In this document: one piece after another, positions 6,558 to 15,381 of the stretch
How the letters are laid out: every line of letters starts with the position of its first letter
Numbering within the stretch: the stretch's first letter is position 1
Assembly (NCBI RefSeq): GCF_036541425.1
Contig: NZ_JAZHFT010000027.1
Span: 1-64,000 of the forward strand
Length of the DNA: 64,000 nucleotides
Origin: Consotaella aegiceratis
GTDB taxonomy: Bacteria; Pseudomonadota; Alphaproteobacteria; Rhizobiales; Rhizobiaceae
Direction of reading: 5' to 3'
The notes under the pieces: model-generated
The model's input: the letters and a program-made list of their open reading frames with translations, nothing else
What the model was told of the DNA's origin: nothing
Database searches by the model: none
Program-made: the position numbers and the translations under genes

Positions 6558-8377
6558 TGGAGAACAACCGCAACTTCCTGATCGCCATGGCGCTGTCGAT
6601 CGCGGTGCTGGTGGGGTGGCAGTACCTGTTCGTGGCCCCGCGCATGGAGGCGCAGCGCCAGGCCGAGCAAGCCGAACAGGCCAAGGAAGGCGGGCAGCTG
6701 CAGACCCCGACCACGCCGGCCGGAACCGACCAGGAACAGGTCGTCGCGCCTGCGGGCCGCGAAAGCGTGGTGCCGGCTGCGACCTCGACGCCGGAAGCCG
6801 CCGTCTCGCGCGACGCGGCACTTCAGGGCAGCCCGCGCATCCGCATCGATACGCCGGCGGTGGAAGGCTCGATCAACCTGCGCGGCGCCCGGTTCGACGA
6901 TCTGCGGCTGAAGAACTATCACGCCACGGTCGACGACAGTTCGCCGTCGATCGTGCTGCTCTCGCCGGAGCAGATGAAGGATGGCTACTTCGCCGACTTC
7001 GGCTATTCGGGCAAGGATGCCGGGACGCTGCCCGGACCGGCCACGGTGTGGCAAGCCGACGAAAGCCAGGTCCTGACACCCGACAGCCCGGTCACCCTGA
7101 CCTACACCAACGACGCGGGCGTGACCTTCACCCGGACCATCGCGGTCGACGACCAGTTCATGCTGACCGTCACGGACAAGATCGCCAACGGCACCGACGC
7201 GCCGGTTTCGCTGTCGCAATGGGGGCGCGTCGTGCGCTTCTCCAAGCCCGAGGTCGCTTCCAGCTACATCCTGTTCGAAGGATTGCTCGGTGTCTTCGGC
7301 GAGGACGGGCTCAAGGAAGAGAAGTACTCGTCGATCGAAAAGGACGGCGCGGTACGTCCGGACAAGGCCGAATCCGGCTGGCTCGGCATCACCGACAAGT
7401 ACTGGGCAACGACCGTCATTCCCCAGAATGACCGTGCCTTCCAGCCCGCGTTCCGCTATTCGGCGGAAGGCCGCCCATACTACCAGAGCCAGTACCAGGA
7501 AGATCCGGTCGAGGTCGCTCCCGGCTCCACCGGCGAGGTCGTGACGCGGGTCTTCGCCGGCGCCAAGGTGGTGGATCTCATCGATCACTACGAGGAATCG
7601 CTCGGCATTGAGCACTTCGGCCAGCTGATCGACTGGGGCTGGTTCTATTTCATCACCCGGCCGATGTTCCACGCGATCGACTGGTTTTATCGCCTCCTGG
7701 GCAATTTCGGCCTGGCGATTATCGCCGTCACCTTCATCCTGAAGATCATCTTCTTCCCGCTCGCCAACACGTCCTACAAGTCGATGGCGCGGATGAAGAA
7801 CCTGCAGCCGAAGATTGCCGAGATGCGCGAGCGCTTCGCCGACGACAAGATGAAGCAGCAGCAGGAGATGATGCGCCTCTACAAGGAGGAGAAGGTCAAT
7901 CCGGCGGCCGGCTGCTGGCCGATGCTCATCCAGATCCCGATCTTCTTCTCGCTCTACAAGGTGCTCTACACCACGATCGAGATGCGGCATGCGCCGTTCT
8001 TCGGCTGGATCCAGGATCTGGCCGCGCCCGATCCAACAAGCGTGTTCAACCTGTTCGGCCTGCTGCCCTACGACGTTCCGCAATTTCTGGCGATCGGCGC
8101 CTTCCCGCTGGTCATGGGCCTGACCATGTTCATCCAGATGCGGCTCAATCCGACGCCACCCGATCCGACCCAGCAGATGATCTTCACCTGGATGCCGGTG
8201 ATCTTCACCTTCATGCTGGCGCGCTTCCCGGCCGGTCTGGTGATCTACTGGACGTGCAACAACACGCTGTCGATCATCCAGCAGTCGGTCATCATGAAGC
8301 GCAACGGCACTAAGATCGAGCTCTGGGACAATCTGAGGAACCTGGTCCGACGAAAAGAGAAACCGGCCAAGGGCTGA
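6557..8377 (+). CDS. yidC: membrane protein insertase YidC
   Basis: Inserts and folds inner-membrane proteins, alone or with SecYEG. The 606-residue product has the Gram-negative architecture: an N-terminal anchor (residues about 6-23), a large periplasmic domain to about residue 370 and then the conserved 60KD_IMP core with further membrane segments, including YRLLGNFGLAIIAVTFILK, NPAAGCWPMLIQIPIFFSLYK and a final segment ending VIYWTCNNTLSIIQQ. The ATG overlaps the rnpA stop by one base. No yidD lies between rnpA and yidC, unlike many relatives. A positively charged tail (RNLVRRKEKPAKG) follows, as in family members that contact ribosomes. Confidence 0.96.
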   Translation: MENNRNFLIAMALSIAVLVGWQYLFVAPRMEAQRQAEQAEQAKEGGQLQTPTTPAGTDQEQVVAPAGRESVVPAATSTPEAAVSRDAALQGSPRIRIDTPAVEGSINLRGARFDDLRLKNYHATVDDSSPSIVLLSPEQMKDGYFADFGYSGKDAGTLPGPATVWQADESQVLTPDSPVTLTYTNDAGVTFTRTIAVDDQFMLTVTDKIANGTDAPVSLSQWGRVVRFSKPEVASSYILFEGLLGVFGEDGLKEEKYSSIEKDGAVRPDKAESGWLGITDKYWATTVIPQNDRAFQPAFRYSAEGRPYYQSQYQEDPVEVAPGSTGEVVTRVFAGAKVVDLIDHYEESLGIEHFGQLIDWGWFYFITRPMFHAIDWFYRLLGNFGLAIIAVTFILKIIFFPLANTSYKSMARMKNLQPKIAEMRERFADDKMKQQQEMMRLYKEEKVNPAAGCWPMLIQIPIFFSLYKVLYTTIEMRHAPFFGWIQDLAAPDPTSVFNLFGLLPYDVPQFLAIGAFPLVMGLTMFIQMRLNPTPPDPTQQMIFTWMPVIFTFMLARFPAGLVIYWTCNNTLSIIQQSVIMKRNGTKIELWDNLRNLVRRKEKPAKG

Positions 8378-8410
8378 CAGCCCCTGCCGGCTCCACCTAC
8401 AGGACGCGAC

Positions 8411-9106
8411 ATGGGCGATCAGCCAACCGTGGGAGCTGAGGAGACGGCCGCGCCGGCGGGTGTTGCCGACACGCGGCGGTTCTTCCTGCGGCCCTGGGTG
8501 TTCATCCGCGGCGTGCCGTCGATGAAGGTGCTGCCGCCTGAGGGGCCGCCCGAGGCGGCTTTCGCGGGCCGATCCAATGTCGGCAAATCCTCTCTCCTCA
8601 ACGCGCTCGTCCGCCAGAAGGGGTTGGCGCGAACCTCGAATACGCCGGGCCGTACCCAGGAGCTGAACTACTTCGTTCCCGACGGCTATTCCGGCGCGGC
8701 CGACGACCTGCCGCCGCTCGCCATCGTCGACATGCCCGGCTACGGTTACGCCAAGGCGCCGAAGGAGCGGGTCGATGCCTGGACGAAGCTGGTCTTCGAC
8801 TATCTGCGCGGCCGCTCGACGCTGAAGCGCGTCTTCGTGCTCATCGATGCCCGGCACGGCATCAAAGGCAACGACACCGAGGTGCTCGACCTGCTCGACA
8901 AGGCCGCCGTCTCCTATCAGATCGTTCTGACCAAGACCGACAAGATCAAGGCGCCGGCCGTACCCAAGCTCATCGAAGCGACGGCCCAGGCGATCCGCAA
9001 GCGCCCGGCCGCCTATCCGGACATCATCGCCACATCGTCCGAAAAGGATGTCGGCCTCGACGAGTTGCGCCTGGCGCTGCTGTCGCTCGCCGCGCCTCGC
9101 GACTGA
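8411..9106 (+). CDS. engB: ribosome biogenesis GTP-binding protein YihA/YsxC (EngB)
   Basis: A TRAFAC-class GTPase needed for late assembly of the 50S subunit. Motifs seen are G1 GRSNVGKSSLLNAL, G2 TSNTPGRTQELNYF, G3 DMPGYGYAKAP and G4 TKTDK. At 231 residues it has a short alphaproteobacterial N-terminal extension before PWVFIRGVPS. It follows yidC by 33 bases in the same direction and closes the rpmH operon; the next gene is convergent. Confidence 0.95.
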   Translation: MGDQPTVGAEETAAPAGVADTRRFFLRPWVFIRGVPSMKVLPPEGPPEAAFAGRSNVGKSSLLNALVRQKGLARTSNTPGRTQELNYFVPDGYSGAADDLPPLAIVDMPGYGYAKAPKERVDAWTKLVFDYLRGRSTLKRVFVLIDARHGIKGNDTEVLDLLDKAAVSYQIVLTKTDKIKAPAVPKLIEATAQAIRKRPAAYPDIIATSSEKDVGLDELRLALLSLAAPRD

Positions 9107-9139
9107 TCGCCTCTGCCCGCTCTCGGCGAGGCCGGCGGG

Positions 9140-9619
9140 TCAGCCTTGGGCCTGTGCAGGCAACAGCCGCTCGCGAATGCGCGCCTCGATCCGTTTCAGC
9201 GCATCGCGATAGGCGTTGAGGATCTGCTCTCGGGTCCCGTCGACGACGGACGGGTCGGGTGTCGGCCAGAATTCGACGTCGACCGCGTCGGCGCGCGTCG
9301 CATCGAGCACCAGGTGGTGCGCCTCGGGCGACATGGTGACGATCAGTTCGAAGAATCCGTCCTCGATCTCGTCGAAGCGCTGTGGACGCCGCGCACCCAG
9401 ACTGAGGCCGCGCTCGGCCAGCACCGTATCGACGAACGGATCGCGCTCGCCTTTCTTAACGCCGGCCGAGACGACATAGACGGAAGACGGCAGCAGGGAC
9501 TTGGCGAGCGCCTCGGCCATCGGCGAGCGGATCGAGTTCAGTCCGCAGACGAAGAGCACCGAGGAGATCGGCTTGCCGGCCTCCGCTTTGGCCGGATCGA
9601 GAGAAGCCAGGCCGCTCAC
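9140..9619 (-). CDS. low-molecular-weight protein-tyrosine phosphatase family protein
   Basis: The P-loop CGLNSIRS (Cys25, Arg31) matches the CX5R(S/T) signature of LMW phosphatases and related arsenate reductases, and the distal acidic motif is PTPDPS with the expected Asp. Length (159 aa) is typical. The substrate could be phosphotyrosine on a regulator or arsenate; the sequence does not decide. It is last in the minus-strand group with UPF0262, hisD and DUF2948, a neighbourhood conserved in Rhizobiales, so it is probably co-transcribed with them despite a 90-base gap to UPF0262. Confidence 0.87.
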   Translation of the reverse strand: MSGLASLDPAKAEAGKPISSVLFVCGLNSIRSPMAEALAKSLLPSSVYVVSAGVKKGERDPFVDTVLAERGLSLGARRPQRFDEIEDGFFELIVTMSPEAHHLVLDATRADAVDVEFWPTPDPSVVDGTREQILNAYRDALKRIEARIRERLLPAQAQG

Positions 9620-9709
9620 CCGGCTCCTCCCTGCCGCACCTTTCGAAGACCCGGCCGGACGGATCGACGACCGAATCGCGGTTCCAGGAAAGCGGGAGCG
9701 TGGGTCATC

Positions 9710-10183
9710 TCAGCTCCGCCGGTGCAGCACGCAGATCAGGGTGAACAGCCGCCGCGCGGTGTCGAAATCGAGGTCGATCTTGCCGGCCAACCGCTCCTTC
9801 AGGGTTTCGGAGCCTTCGTTGTGGACGCCCCGCCGGCCCATGTCGATCGCCTCGATCTGCGACGGCGTGGCGGTGCGCACCGCCTCGTAATAGCTGTCGC
9901 AGATGAGAAAGTAGTCCTTGATGATGCGCCGAAACGGCGTCAGCGACAGGATGTGCTTGACCACGGGGTGGTCGGCATCGTCGCGCACGTCGAAGACCAG
10001 CCGCTTCTCGATCAACGACAGCCGTAGTTTGAAGCGGCCGTCCGGCTCGGCACCGATCGGCGAGAAGCTGTTCTCCTCGATGAGATCGAAGATCGCCACC
10101 TTGCGCTCGTGCTCGATATCGGGCGTCGCGCGGCCGATCGTGCCGTCGAGATCGACATGGATGAGCTTGCCGCCTCCCGCCAT
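9710..10183 (-). CDS. UPF0262 family protein
   Basis: A 157-residue protein of a family nearly confined to Alphaproteobacteria, with unknown function. It starts MAGGGKLIHVDLDGTIGR, and the characteristic segments DIEHERKVAIFDLIEENSF and ILSLTPFRRIIKDYFLICD are present. The ATG at 10183 lies seven bases after the hisD stop, so the two are translationally close and surely share a transcript. An upstream in-frame extension exists but overlaps hisD and has no family similarity. Confidence 0.88.
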   Translation of the reverse strand: MAGGGKLIHVDLDGTIGRATPDIEHERKVAIFDLIEENSFSPIGAEPDGRFKLRLSLIEKRLVFDVRDDADHPVVKHILSLTPFRRIIKDYFLICDSYYEAVRTATPSQIEAIDMGRRGVHNEGSETLKERLAGKIDLDFDTARRLFTLICVLHRRS

Positions 10184-10190
10184 GACGCTC

Positions 10191-11498
10191 TCAGAGATTG
10201 AGCCGGACGGCGACGGAGCGCCCGTGCGCATCGAGGCCTTCGGCCTGGGCGAGCGCGATCGCGGCCGGCCCGAGTTCACGCAGCTGGCCAGCGTCGAGCT
10301 TCAGGATCGAGGTCCGCTTGACGAAGTCGAGAACGGAGAGCCCCGACGAGAACCGCGCCGAGCGCGCCGTCGGCAGCACGTGGTTCGTCCCGCCCACATA
10401 GTCGCCGATCACCTCCGGCGTATGCCGGCCGAGGAACACCGCGCCGGCATTGCGGATGCGCGCGAACAGCGCCTCCGGGTCTTCGACCGCGAGTTCCAGA
10501 TGCTCGGGCGCGATCCGATCGGCCAAGGCGGGAGCTTCGTCCAGGTTGCCGACGACGATCACCGCGCCGAAGTCGCGCCAGCTGGCGCCGGCGGTCTCGG
10601 CGCGGGACAAGTGCCGCAGCTGATGGTCGACCGCCGATTCGACCGCCGCAGCCAAGGCCTCGTCGTCGGTGATCAGGATCGACTGCGCGGCGGTGTCGTG
10701 CTCGGCCTGCGCCAGCAGATCGGCCGCCAGCCAGTCCGGATCGTTCTGTCCGTCGGCGACGACCAGCACCTCCGACGGGCCGGCGATCATGTCGATGCCC
10801 ACCGTGCCGAAGACCTGCCGCTTGGCGGCCGCCACATAGGCGTTGCCCGGCCCGACGATCTTGGCGACGGGCGCAATGCTCTGGGTGCCATAGGCGAGCG
10901 CGGCCACGGCCTGGGCGCCGCCGATGCGGTAGATCTCGTCGATGCCGCAGAGCGCCGCAGCGGCCAGCACCAGCGGATTGAGTTTGCCGTCCGGCGACGG
11001 CACCACCATGGCGATTCGCTCGACGCCGGCGACCCGCGCCGGAATGGCGTTCATCAACACCGAGGACGGATAGCTCGCCAAACCGCCCGGAACATAAAGG
11101 CCCACCGATTCGACCGCCGTCCAGCGGCTGCCGAGTTCCACGCCGAGCGCATCCCAGTATCGCTCGTCCTGGGGCTTCTGGCGACGATGATGGTCCTCGA
11201 TCCGGCGGGCCGCCAGTTCGAGCGCCTGGCGCGTCGCGGCGTCCGTCTGCGCCAGCGCCGCCTCGATCTCGTGGCTGTCGATGCGCAGGGTGGAAGGCGT
11301 CAGCTCCAGCCGGTCAAAGCGCGCGGTCGCCGCGATCACCGCCTGATCGCCGTGATGTCGAACGTCGTCCAGAATCGCGCGCACCGCCGCGTCCACGTCG
11401 GCGGAGACCTCGCGCTTCGCGCCAAGAAGGGCGCGGAAGCGGGCTTCAAAATCGGACTCGGCGCTGTTCAGCCTGACGGGCAATGGTTTCTTCCTCAA
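10191..11498 (-). CDS. hisD: histidinol dehydrogenase
   Basis: Catalyses the last two steps of histidine synthesis, L-histidinol to L-histidine with two NAD+. The 435-residue product has family motifs YVPGGLASYPSSVLMNAIPA, VGPGNAYVAAAKRQV, DMIAGPSEVLV, the Zn/substrate segment LAQAEHDTAAQSIL, and EHLELAVEDPE near the C-terminal side. The start is TTG at 11498; a second in-frame TTG five codons on is an alternative, and no in-frame ATG fits. hisG and hisZ are 13 kb away in a separate operon, so the pathway genes are scattered. Confidence 0.95.
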   Translation of the reverse strand: MRKKPLPVRLNSAESDFEARFRALLGAKREVSADVDAAVRAILDDVRHHGDQAVIAATARFDRLELTPSTLRIDSHEIEAALAQTDAATRQALELAARRIEDHHRRQKPQDERYWDALGVELGSRWTAVESVGLYVPGGLASYPSSVLMNAIPARVAGVERIAMVVPSPDGKLNPLVLAAAALCGIDEIYRIGGAQAVAALAYGTQSIAPVAKIVGPGNAYVAAAKRQVFGTVGIDMIAGPSEVLVVADGQNDPDWLAADLLAQAEHDTAAQSILITDDEALAAAVESAVDHQLRHLSRAETAGASWRDFGAVIVVGNLDEAPALADRIAPEHLELAVEDPEALFARIRNAGAVFLGRHTPEVIGDYVGGTNHVLPTARSARFSSGLSVLDFVKRTSILKLDAGQLRELGPAAIALAQAEGLDAHGRSVAVRLNL

Positions 11499-11575
11499 TC
11501 ATCCGGCATCCGGCAGAAGCGCTTGCGCCCGTCCGCCCGGCATTGGAGGCTGCGGCAGTGCCGAACAGACGTCGA

Positions 11576-12031
11576 TCACGCCTTGTCGTGGTCCGGCCTG
11601 ACGCTGGTGCTCCACGCCGCGCCGAGATCGGACAGCTGCGCTTCGATACATTCGACGTCGAGCCTTATCGTGGAGCCGGCGGCAAAGACAAGCTCGATCC
11701 GCCCCGAAGGCGCCGTCGTCGGCTCGAACCGGACCGCCAGCAACGACAGGATTTCGTCCGGACCAGCCGCCGCGAGCCGATCCTGATGGACAGCCTCGAC
11801 ACGATCGAAGTGCAGGACGGCCCGGCGCCGCTCATAGCCCTTCGGCCCGAACAGGGCTCCCCAGCGCGACCGGGGAGCGGCCTCCCAGGCAAAGCGGTTC
11901 ATCGCCAACACGAACTGCTTGCTGTGCGGGCGATACTGACAGTCCCCAAGGCGGAGAACGGCATCCTGGCAATGGGCGGACAGGATCGCCAGGTCTTCTT
12001 CGTCGACCGCGATCAGGCGCAGAGTGTCCAT
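11576..12031 (-). CDS. DUF2948 family protein
   Basis: A 151-residue protein matching the alphaproteobacterial DUF2948 family: starts MDTLRLIAVDEEDLAILSAHCQDAV, then NRFAWE, RRRAVLHFDRV and a final segment with ECIEAQLSDLGAAW. The function is unknown. The family is usually encoded just upstream of hisD, as here (77-base gap), and often after murA, which is missing from this locus because the exopolysaccharide genes begin instead. Confidence 0.85.
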   Translation of the reverse strand: MDTLRLIAVDEEDLAILSAHCQDAVLRLGDCQYRPHSKQFVLAMNRFAWEAAPRSRWGALFGPKGYERRRAVLHFDRVEAVHQDRLAAAGPDEILSLLAVRFEPTTAPSGRIELVFAAGSTIRLDVECIEAQLSDLGAAWSTSVRPDHDKA

Positions 12032-12134
12032 GAAATCGTTACTCGGGTCCCGGTTACGCCATCATCTCTCGAGCATGCCGCAGATCTGGACACCGTGCGA
12101 CGCGCCTCCGAAACCTGCTTCGGTGCCAAAGCTA

Positions 12135-12148
12135 GGGTCTTGAGACCC
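12135..12148 (-). terminator. small hairpin after the GT2 gene
   Basis: GGGTCT and AGACCC form a perfect 6-bp stem with a 2-base loop, followed on the minus strand by TAGCTTT. It lies 44 bases after the stop of the family 2 glycosyltransferase and before the DUF2948 gene, so it could separate the two transcripts. The loop is very short, so this is weak. Confidence 0.3.
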
Positions 12149-12191
12149 ATTATGGAAGGCATCGGCCCCCGGTTTCGCAGTCTTGGCGCCG

Positions 12192-13184
12192 TCAGTTCCG
12201 CTCCGGCTGCCGATACTGCTCGTTGACCACGCCCAGTTCGCCGAGAATGCGGCCGATCGCCACCTGGATCCGATAGAGGCCGATCGTCGCGGATTTCGTC
12301 TCCAAGCCGAGCTTGACGGCACGAAAGGGCGACGCGGCCAGCAGCGCCGCGCTCTTCGCCCAGCGGCGCAGGCGACCCTTGAAGCTGCCGTCTCGCCGCC
12401 GTTCGATGATCGTCGACAAGGCGCCTTCGCGCGTCGACCGCGCGGCGAGCCAGGAAAATTCGGTCCGCCGCGCCGGCACCGTCTCGTAGACGGGCGCCTC
12501 CGCGCACCAAGCGAAGCGAAAACCCTTCCGCTGGCAGCGGGAATAGAAGTCGCTGTCGCCCCCGCCGATGAAGTTGAAGGCGGTGTCGAGGAAGGGCGGC
12601 CCCATGGCCTCGAGCAGGCCGCGGCGCAACAGGACGTTGCCGGACGAATAGAGAATGGGCACCGGGCCGGTGGCGTCGTAATGCGGCTCGAACACGGGAT
12701 GGCGCGAGAGGCGGGCCGATCCGCCCTCGAACATCGGCAGTTGCGGGCCGCCGACCGCGTCCGCGTCGAACCGCGCGGCCGTCGCGATCAGGCTTTCGAT
12801 CCATTGCGGCCCGGCGCATTCGTCGTCGTCTATGACCAGGAGGTGGTCCATCTGCGGAAATTCGCCGAGCGCCGTCGTCCAGCCGGCATTGTAGGCCGAG
12901 CAGTTGCCACGCTCATGCGCCACCAGGACGAGGCCTTCGAGCCGGCCCTCTTCGAAGAACGGCCGGGCGGCCGCGACGCCCTCGCGGCCCTCCGCGTCGT
13001 TGTCCATGACGATGACGGTAAACCGCTCGTCCAGCCGTTGCTCGACGAGCGACGACAGCGTTTTGCGCAAGTGCTCCGGCCGGCGGAAGGTGGGCAGCGT
13101 GACGACGATCCTTCCAGCGGCATCGAGGCCTGCCGAACGGCACTCGATCGTGGCGGAGCGTGGCGGTGTGTCGAAAGTATCCAT
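12192..13184 (-). CDS. glycosyltransferase family 2 protein
   Basis: Transfers a sugar from a nucleotide donor during surface polysaccharide assembly. The GT-A fold starts at IVVTLPTFRRPEHLRKTLSSL, continues with the cytoplasmic donor-binding motif LLVIDDDECA (DxD type), and has FIGGGDSDFYSRC in the acceptor region. I chose ATG at 13184 (MDTFDTPP), preceded by GAGAA; the frame is open to 13211. It is transcribed away from the neighbouring GT4 gene, with which it shares a 164-base AT-rich intergenic region. Sugar specificity cannot be read from sequence. Confidence 0.88.
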   Translation of the reverse strand: MDTFDTPPRSATIECRSAGLDAAGRIVVTLPTFRRPEHLRKTLSSLVEQRLDERFTVIVMDNDAEGREGVAAARPFFEEGRLEGLVLVAHERGNCSAYNAGWTTALGEFPQMDHLLVIDDDECAGPQWIESLIATAARFDADAVGGPQLPMFEGGSARLSRHPVFEPHYDATGPVPILYSSGNVLLRRGLLEAMGPPFLDTAFNFIGGGDSDFYSRCQRKGFRFAWCAEAPVYETVPARRTEFSWLAARSTREGALSTIIERRRDGSFKGRLRRWAKSAALLAASPFRAVKLGLETKSATIGLYRIQVAIGRILGELGVVNEQYRQPERN

Positions 13185-13348
13185 CAGAGTTCTCGCCCAC
13201 GCCTTACCCACCGAGTCGTCAACAAGGCTTCAATGAGCAAAAAGGATTACATTTTGTTTCAATGCAGACTGTAGCCCATGTGTTAGGAGGCCGGAAAGTA
13301 CTGTGCCGTTAGGATGGCCCGACCGAGTATAGGCCAATCTGGAAATCT
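13185..13348. promoter_or_regulatory. divergent AT-rich promoter region of the polysaccharide locus
   Basis: 164 bases between the divergent GT2 and GT4 genes. The middle (13235-13275) is markedly AT-rich, with runs such as AAAAAGGATTACATTTTGTTT, unusual for this genome and fitting a control region for both arms of the locus. I could not assign specific -35/-10 boxes with confidence. Confidence 0.4.
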
Positions 13349-14578
13349 ATGCGCCTTGCCTTCATCAGCTCAGTCTTGCCGGACCACGAGCCGGTTACGG
13401 GCTTCGAGATCGCGACACGGGCGATCATCGAGGAGCTGACGCGTTGCGGCGTCGAGTTGAGCTTCGTGGGCTTCACGCGTCCGGGCGAGCGGCCGCTGCG
13501 CGTCAACGAAATTTCACTCGGAGAGATCGAATTCGAAAACGCCGCCGTCGGCACGGCGAAGAAGATCGAATGGGTCGCCCAGGCCTTCTCCAAAGGGCTG
13601 CCGGTGGCGGCTGCCAAGCTGGCGGTCCTGTCGCGCGACGAGATCGAGGCGCGGATCGCGGCCGCGGGCGAGGTCGACGGCTTCGTCCTCAACTCGGTCC
13701 AGATGCCGGCTGCCTATCCCTTTCTGGCCAGCGCGCGGCCGTCGATCTTCATCGCCCACAATGTCGAGCATCGCTCGGCGGCTGAAAACGCGATCAATGC
13801 CTCGTCGCCCCTCGAACGCGGGCTCTATCGCCGTGAGGCTCGGCTGCTGGCCAAGATCGAGCAACGGCTCTGCCGCGAGGCCCGGTTGGTCCATACCTTC
13901 AGCGCCGAGGATGCAGCCGGACTCTGCCCCGACGCCGGCGAGCGCTGCATTCCGCTTGCCCTGTCCATCGGGCGTCCGCAACGCGCCGACGATGGCGAGC
14001 GCAGTCACGATGTCGGCCTGATCGGCAACTGGAGCTGGGCGCCCAATCGGGTCGGCCTCGACTGGTTCGTGCGCGAGGTGGCGCCGCTTCTGCCCTCCGA
14101 TGTCTCGGTGGCGATCGCCGGCCGCTTCGATGGCCCGCCCCCGGCCGCCCCGGCCTCGGTACGCTTTCTCGGCCGCGTGCCGGATGCCCAGGGTTTCGTC
14201 CTGTCCTCCCGAGTGATCGCGCTTGCGACCAAGGGCGGCACCGGCGTCCAGTTGAAGACCATCGAAGCCTTCGAGGAGGGCATGCCTGCGGTCGCGACGC
14301 CCTCGGCCCTGCGTGGCGTCGACTTCTGCCCCGCCAATGTGCGGGTCGCCGACGACCCGGCGGCCTTTGCCGTCGCGCTTGCCGACCTCGTGCGCGGCAC
14401 GCGCGACGGCACGATCGGCCGCGAAGACGGCAGCCGCTTCGCAGCCCGGCAGCGCGAGGCGCTGTCGAACGGCCTGCGTCGCGGCCTTGCCGCGTTCTCG
14501 CCGACATCGGCGGCTGCATCGATCGCGGGCGACGGGGCCAGCGATCGCCGCCGGCCGATGGCCGGGCACGGGTCATGA
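13349..14578 (+). CDS. glycosyltransferase (GT4-like)
   Basis: A 409-residue GT-B-type glycosyltransferase for polysaccharide assembly. The N-terminal domain begins MRLAFISSVLPDHEPVTGFEIATRAI; FIAHNVEHRSAAENA lies at the inter-domain region, and the C-terminal donor domain has VGLIGNWSWAPNRVGLDWFV, SVRFLGRVPD and a GGTGVQLKTIEAFEEGMPAVAT segment with the EX7E-like pattern. It is the first plus-strand gene of the locus, and its stop overlaps the ATG of the WecB-like gene (ATGA), so these are translationally coupled. Confidence 0.87.
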   Translation: MRLAFISSVLPDHEPVTGFEIATRAIIEELTRCGVELSFVGFTRPGERPLRVNEISLGEIEFENAAVGTAKKIEWVAQAFSKGLPVAAAKLAVLSRDEIEARIAAAGEVDGFVLNSVQMPAAYPFLASARPSIFIAHNVEHRSAAENAINASSPLERGLYRREARLLAKIEQRLCREARLVHTFSAEDAAGLCPDAGERCIPLALSIGRPQRADDGERSHDVGLIGNWSWAPNRVGLDWFVREVAPLLPSDVSVAIAGRFDGPPPAAPASVRFLGRVPDAQGFVLSSRVIALATKGGTGVQLKTIEAFEEGMPAVATPSALRGVDFCPANVRVADDPAAFAVALADLVRGTRDGTIGREDGSRFAARQREALSNGLRRGLAAFSPTSAAASIAGDGASDRRRPMAGHGS

Positions 14579-15381
14579 GGCCGATGGCCTATACCCTGCC
14601 GATCGAGACGCAAGTCGAGGCCCTGCCGAACGCTGCGGTCCGCGACATCGGCGGCGTCGACGTCATCGCCGCCCGGACGCCGGACGTCATCGCGCTGCTC
14701 GAAGCCAATCTCGCGGCCGGCCGCTTTACCAGGATCGGCTTCCTCAACGCCCACTGCTCCAACATCGCCTTCGAGCGCCCCGCCTATCGCCGTTGCCTGC
14801 AGGATTTCATCGTCCTGCCCGACGGGATCGGCGTCGACATCGCCTCTCGCATCCTGTTCGGCGAGCGCTTTCCGGAAAATCTCAACGGCACCGATCTGAC
14901 GCCGGCCGTCCTCGGCGGGATCGGACGGCCGCTGCGCGTGGCGCTGCTGGGGGCCGAGCCCGGCATCGTGGAAGCGGCCGCCCGGAACCTCGGCGGTGAG
15001 TTTCCGCAACACCGCTTCCTGGCGGTCTCGCACGGCTATTTCGGCGTCGGAGACGAGACCGCGGCGGTCCTCGAAAAGCTGAGGCAGGCCAGAGCCGATC
15101 TCGTGTTGGTGGGGCTCGGCGTGCCGCGCCAGGAGTTCTTCGTGGCGACCCGCATCACCGCCGGCGAGGGCTGCGTCGTCATGGCGATTGGCGCGTTTCT
15201 GGACTTCGCCGCCGGCAAGGTGCCGCGTGCCCCGATCTGGATGCGCAGAAGCCGCCTGGAATGGGCCTACCGCCTGTGGATCGAGCCCAAGCGCCTGTGG
15301 CGGCGCTACGTCGTCGGCAATCCGGTCTTCCTGTTCCGGATTTTGCTCCTCAAGCTGCACGGAAGGAAGCCCAAGGCGTGA
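14575..15381 (+). CDS. WecB/TagA/CpsF family glycosyltransferase
   Basis: A GT26 enzyme, the family that adds ManNAc(A) or related sugars to a lipid-linked acceptor. Recognisable segments are RIGFLNAHCSNIAFERPAYRR, VLPDGIGVDIASRILFG, NLNGTDLTP with the catalytic-region Thr/Asp, ALLGAEPGIVEAAARNL, LVLVGLGVPRQEFF and GAFLDFAAGKVPRAP followed by RLEWAYRL and an Arg-rich end. Length 268 is typical. It starts within the upstream stop (ATGA), and its own stop overlaps the next gene's GTG (GTGA), so three genes form one translational unit. Confidence 0.93.
   Translation: MRPMAYTLPIETQVEALPNAAVRDIGGVDVIAARTPDVIALLEANLAAGRFTRIGFLNAHCSNIAFERPAYRRCLQDFIVLPDGIGVDIASRILFGERFPENLNGTDLTPAVLGGIGRPLRVALLGAEPGIVEAAARNLGGEFPQHRFLAVSHGYFGVGDETAAVLEKLRQARADLVLVGLGVPRQEFFVATRITAGEGCVVMAIGAFLDFAAGKVPRAPIWMRRSRLEWAYRLWIEPKRLWRRYVVGNPVFLFRILLLKLHGRKPKA

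Noticed and set aside
6440..8857. Long frame antisense to yidC and engB
   Set aside because: It mirrors real genes with clear motifs on the other strand and has no recognisable content of its own.
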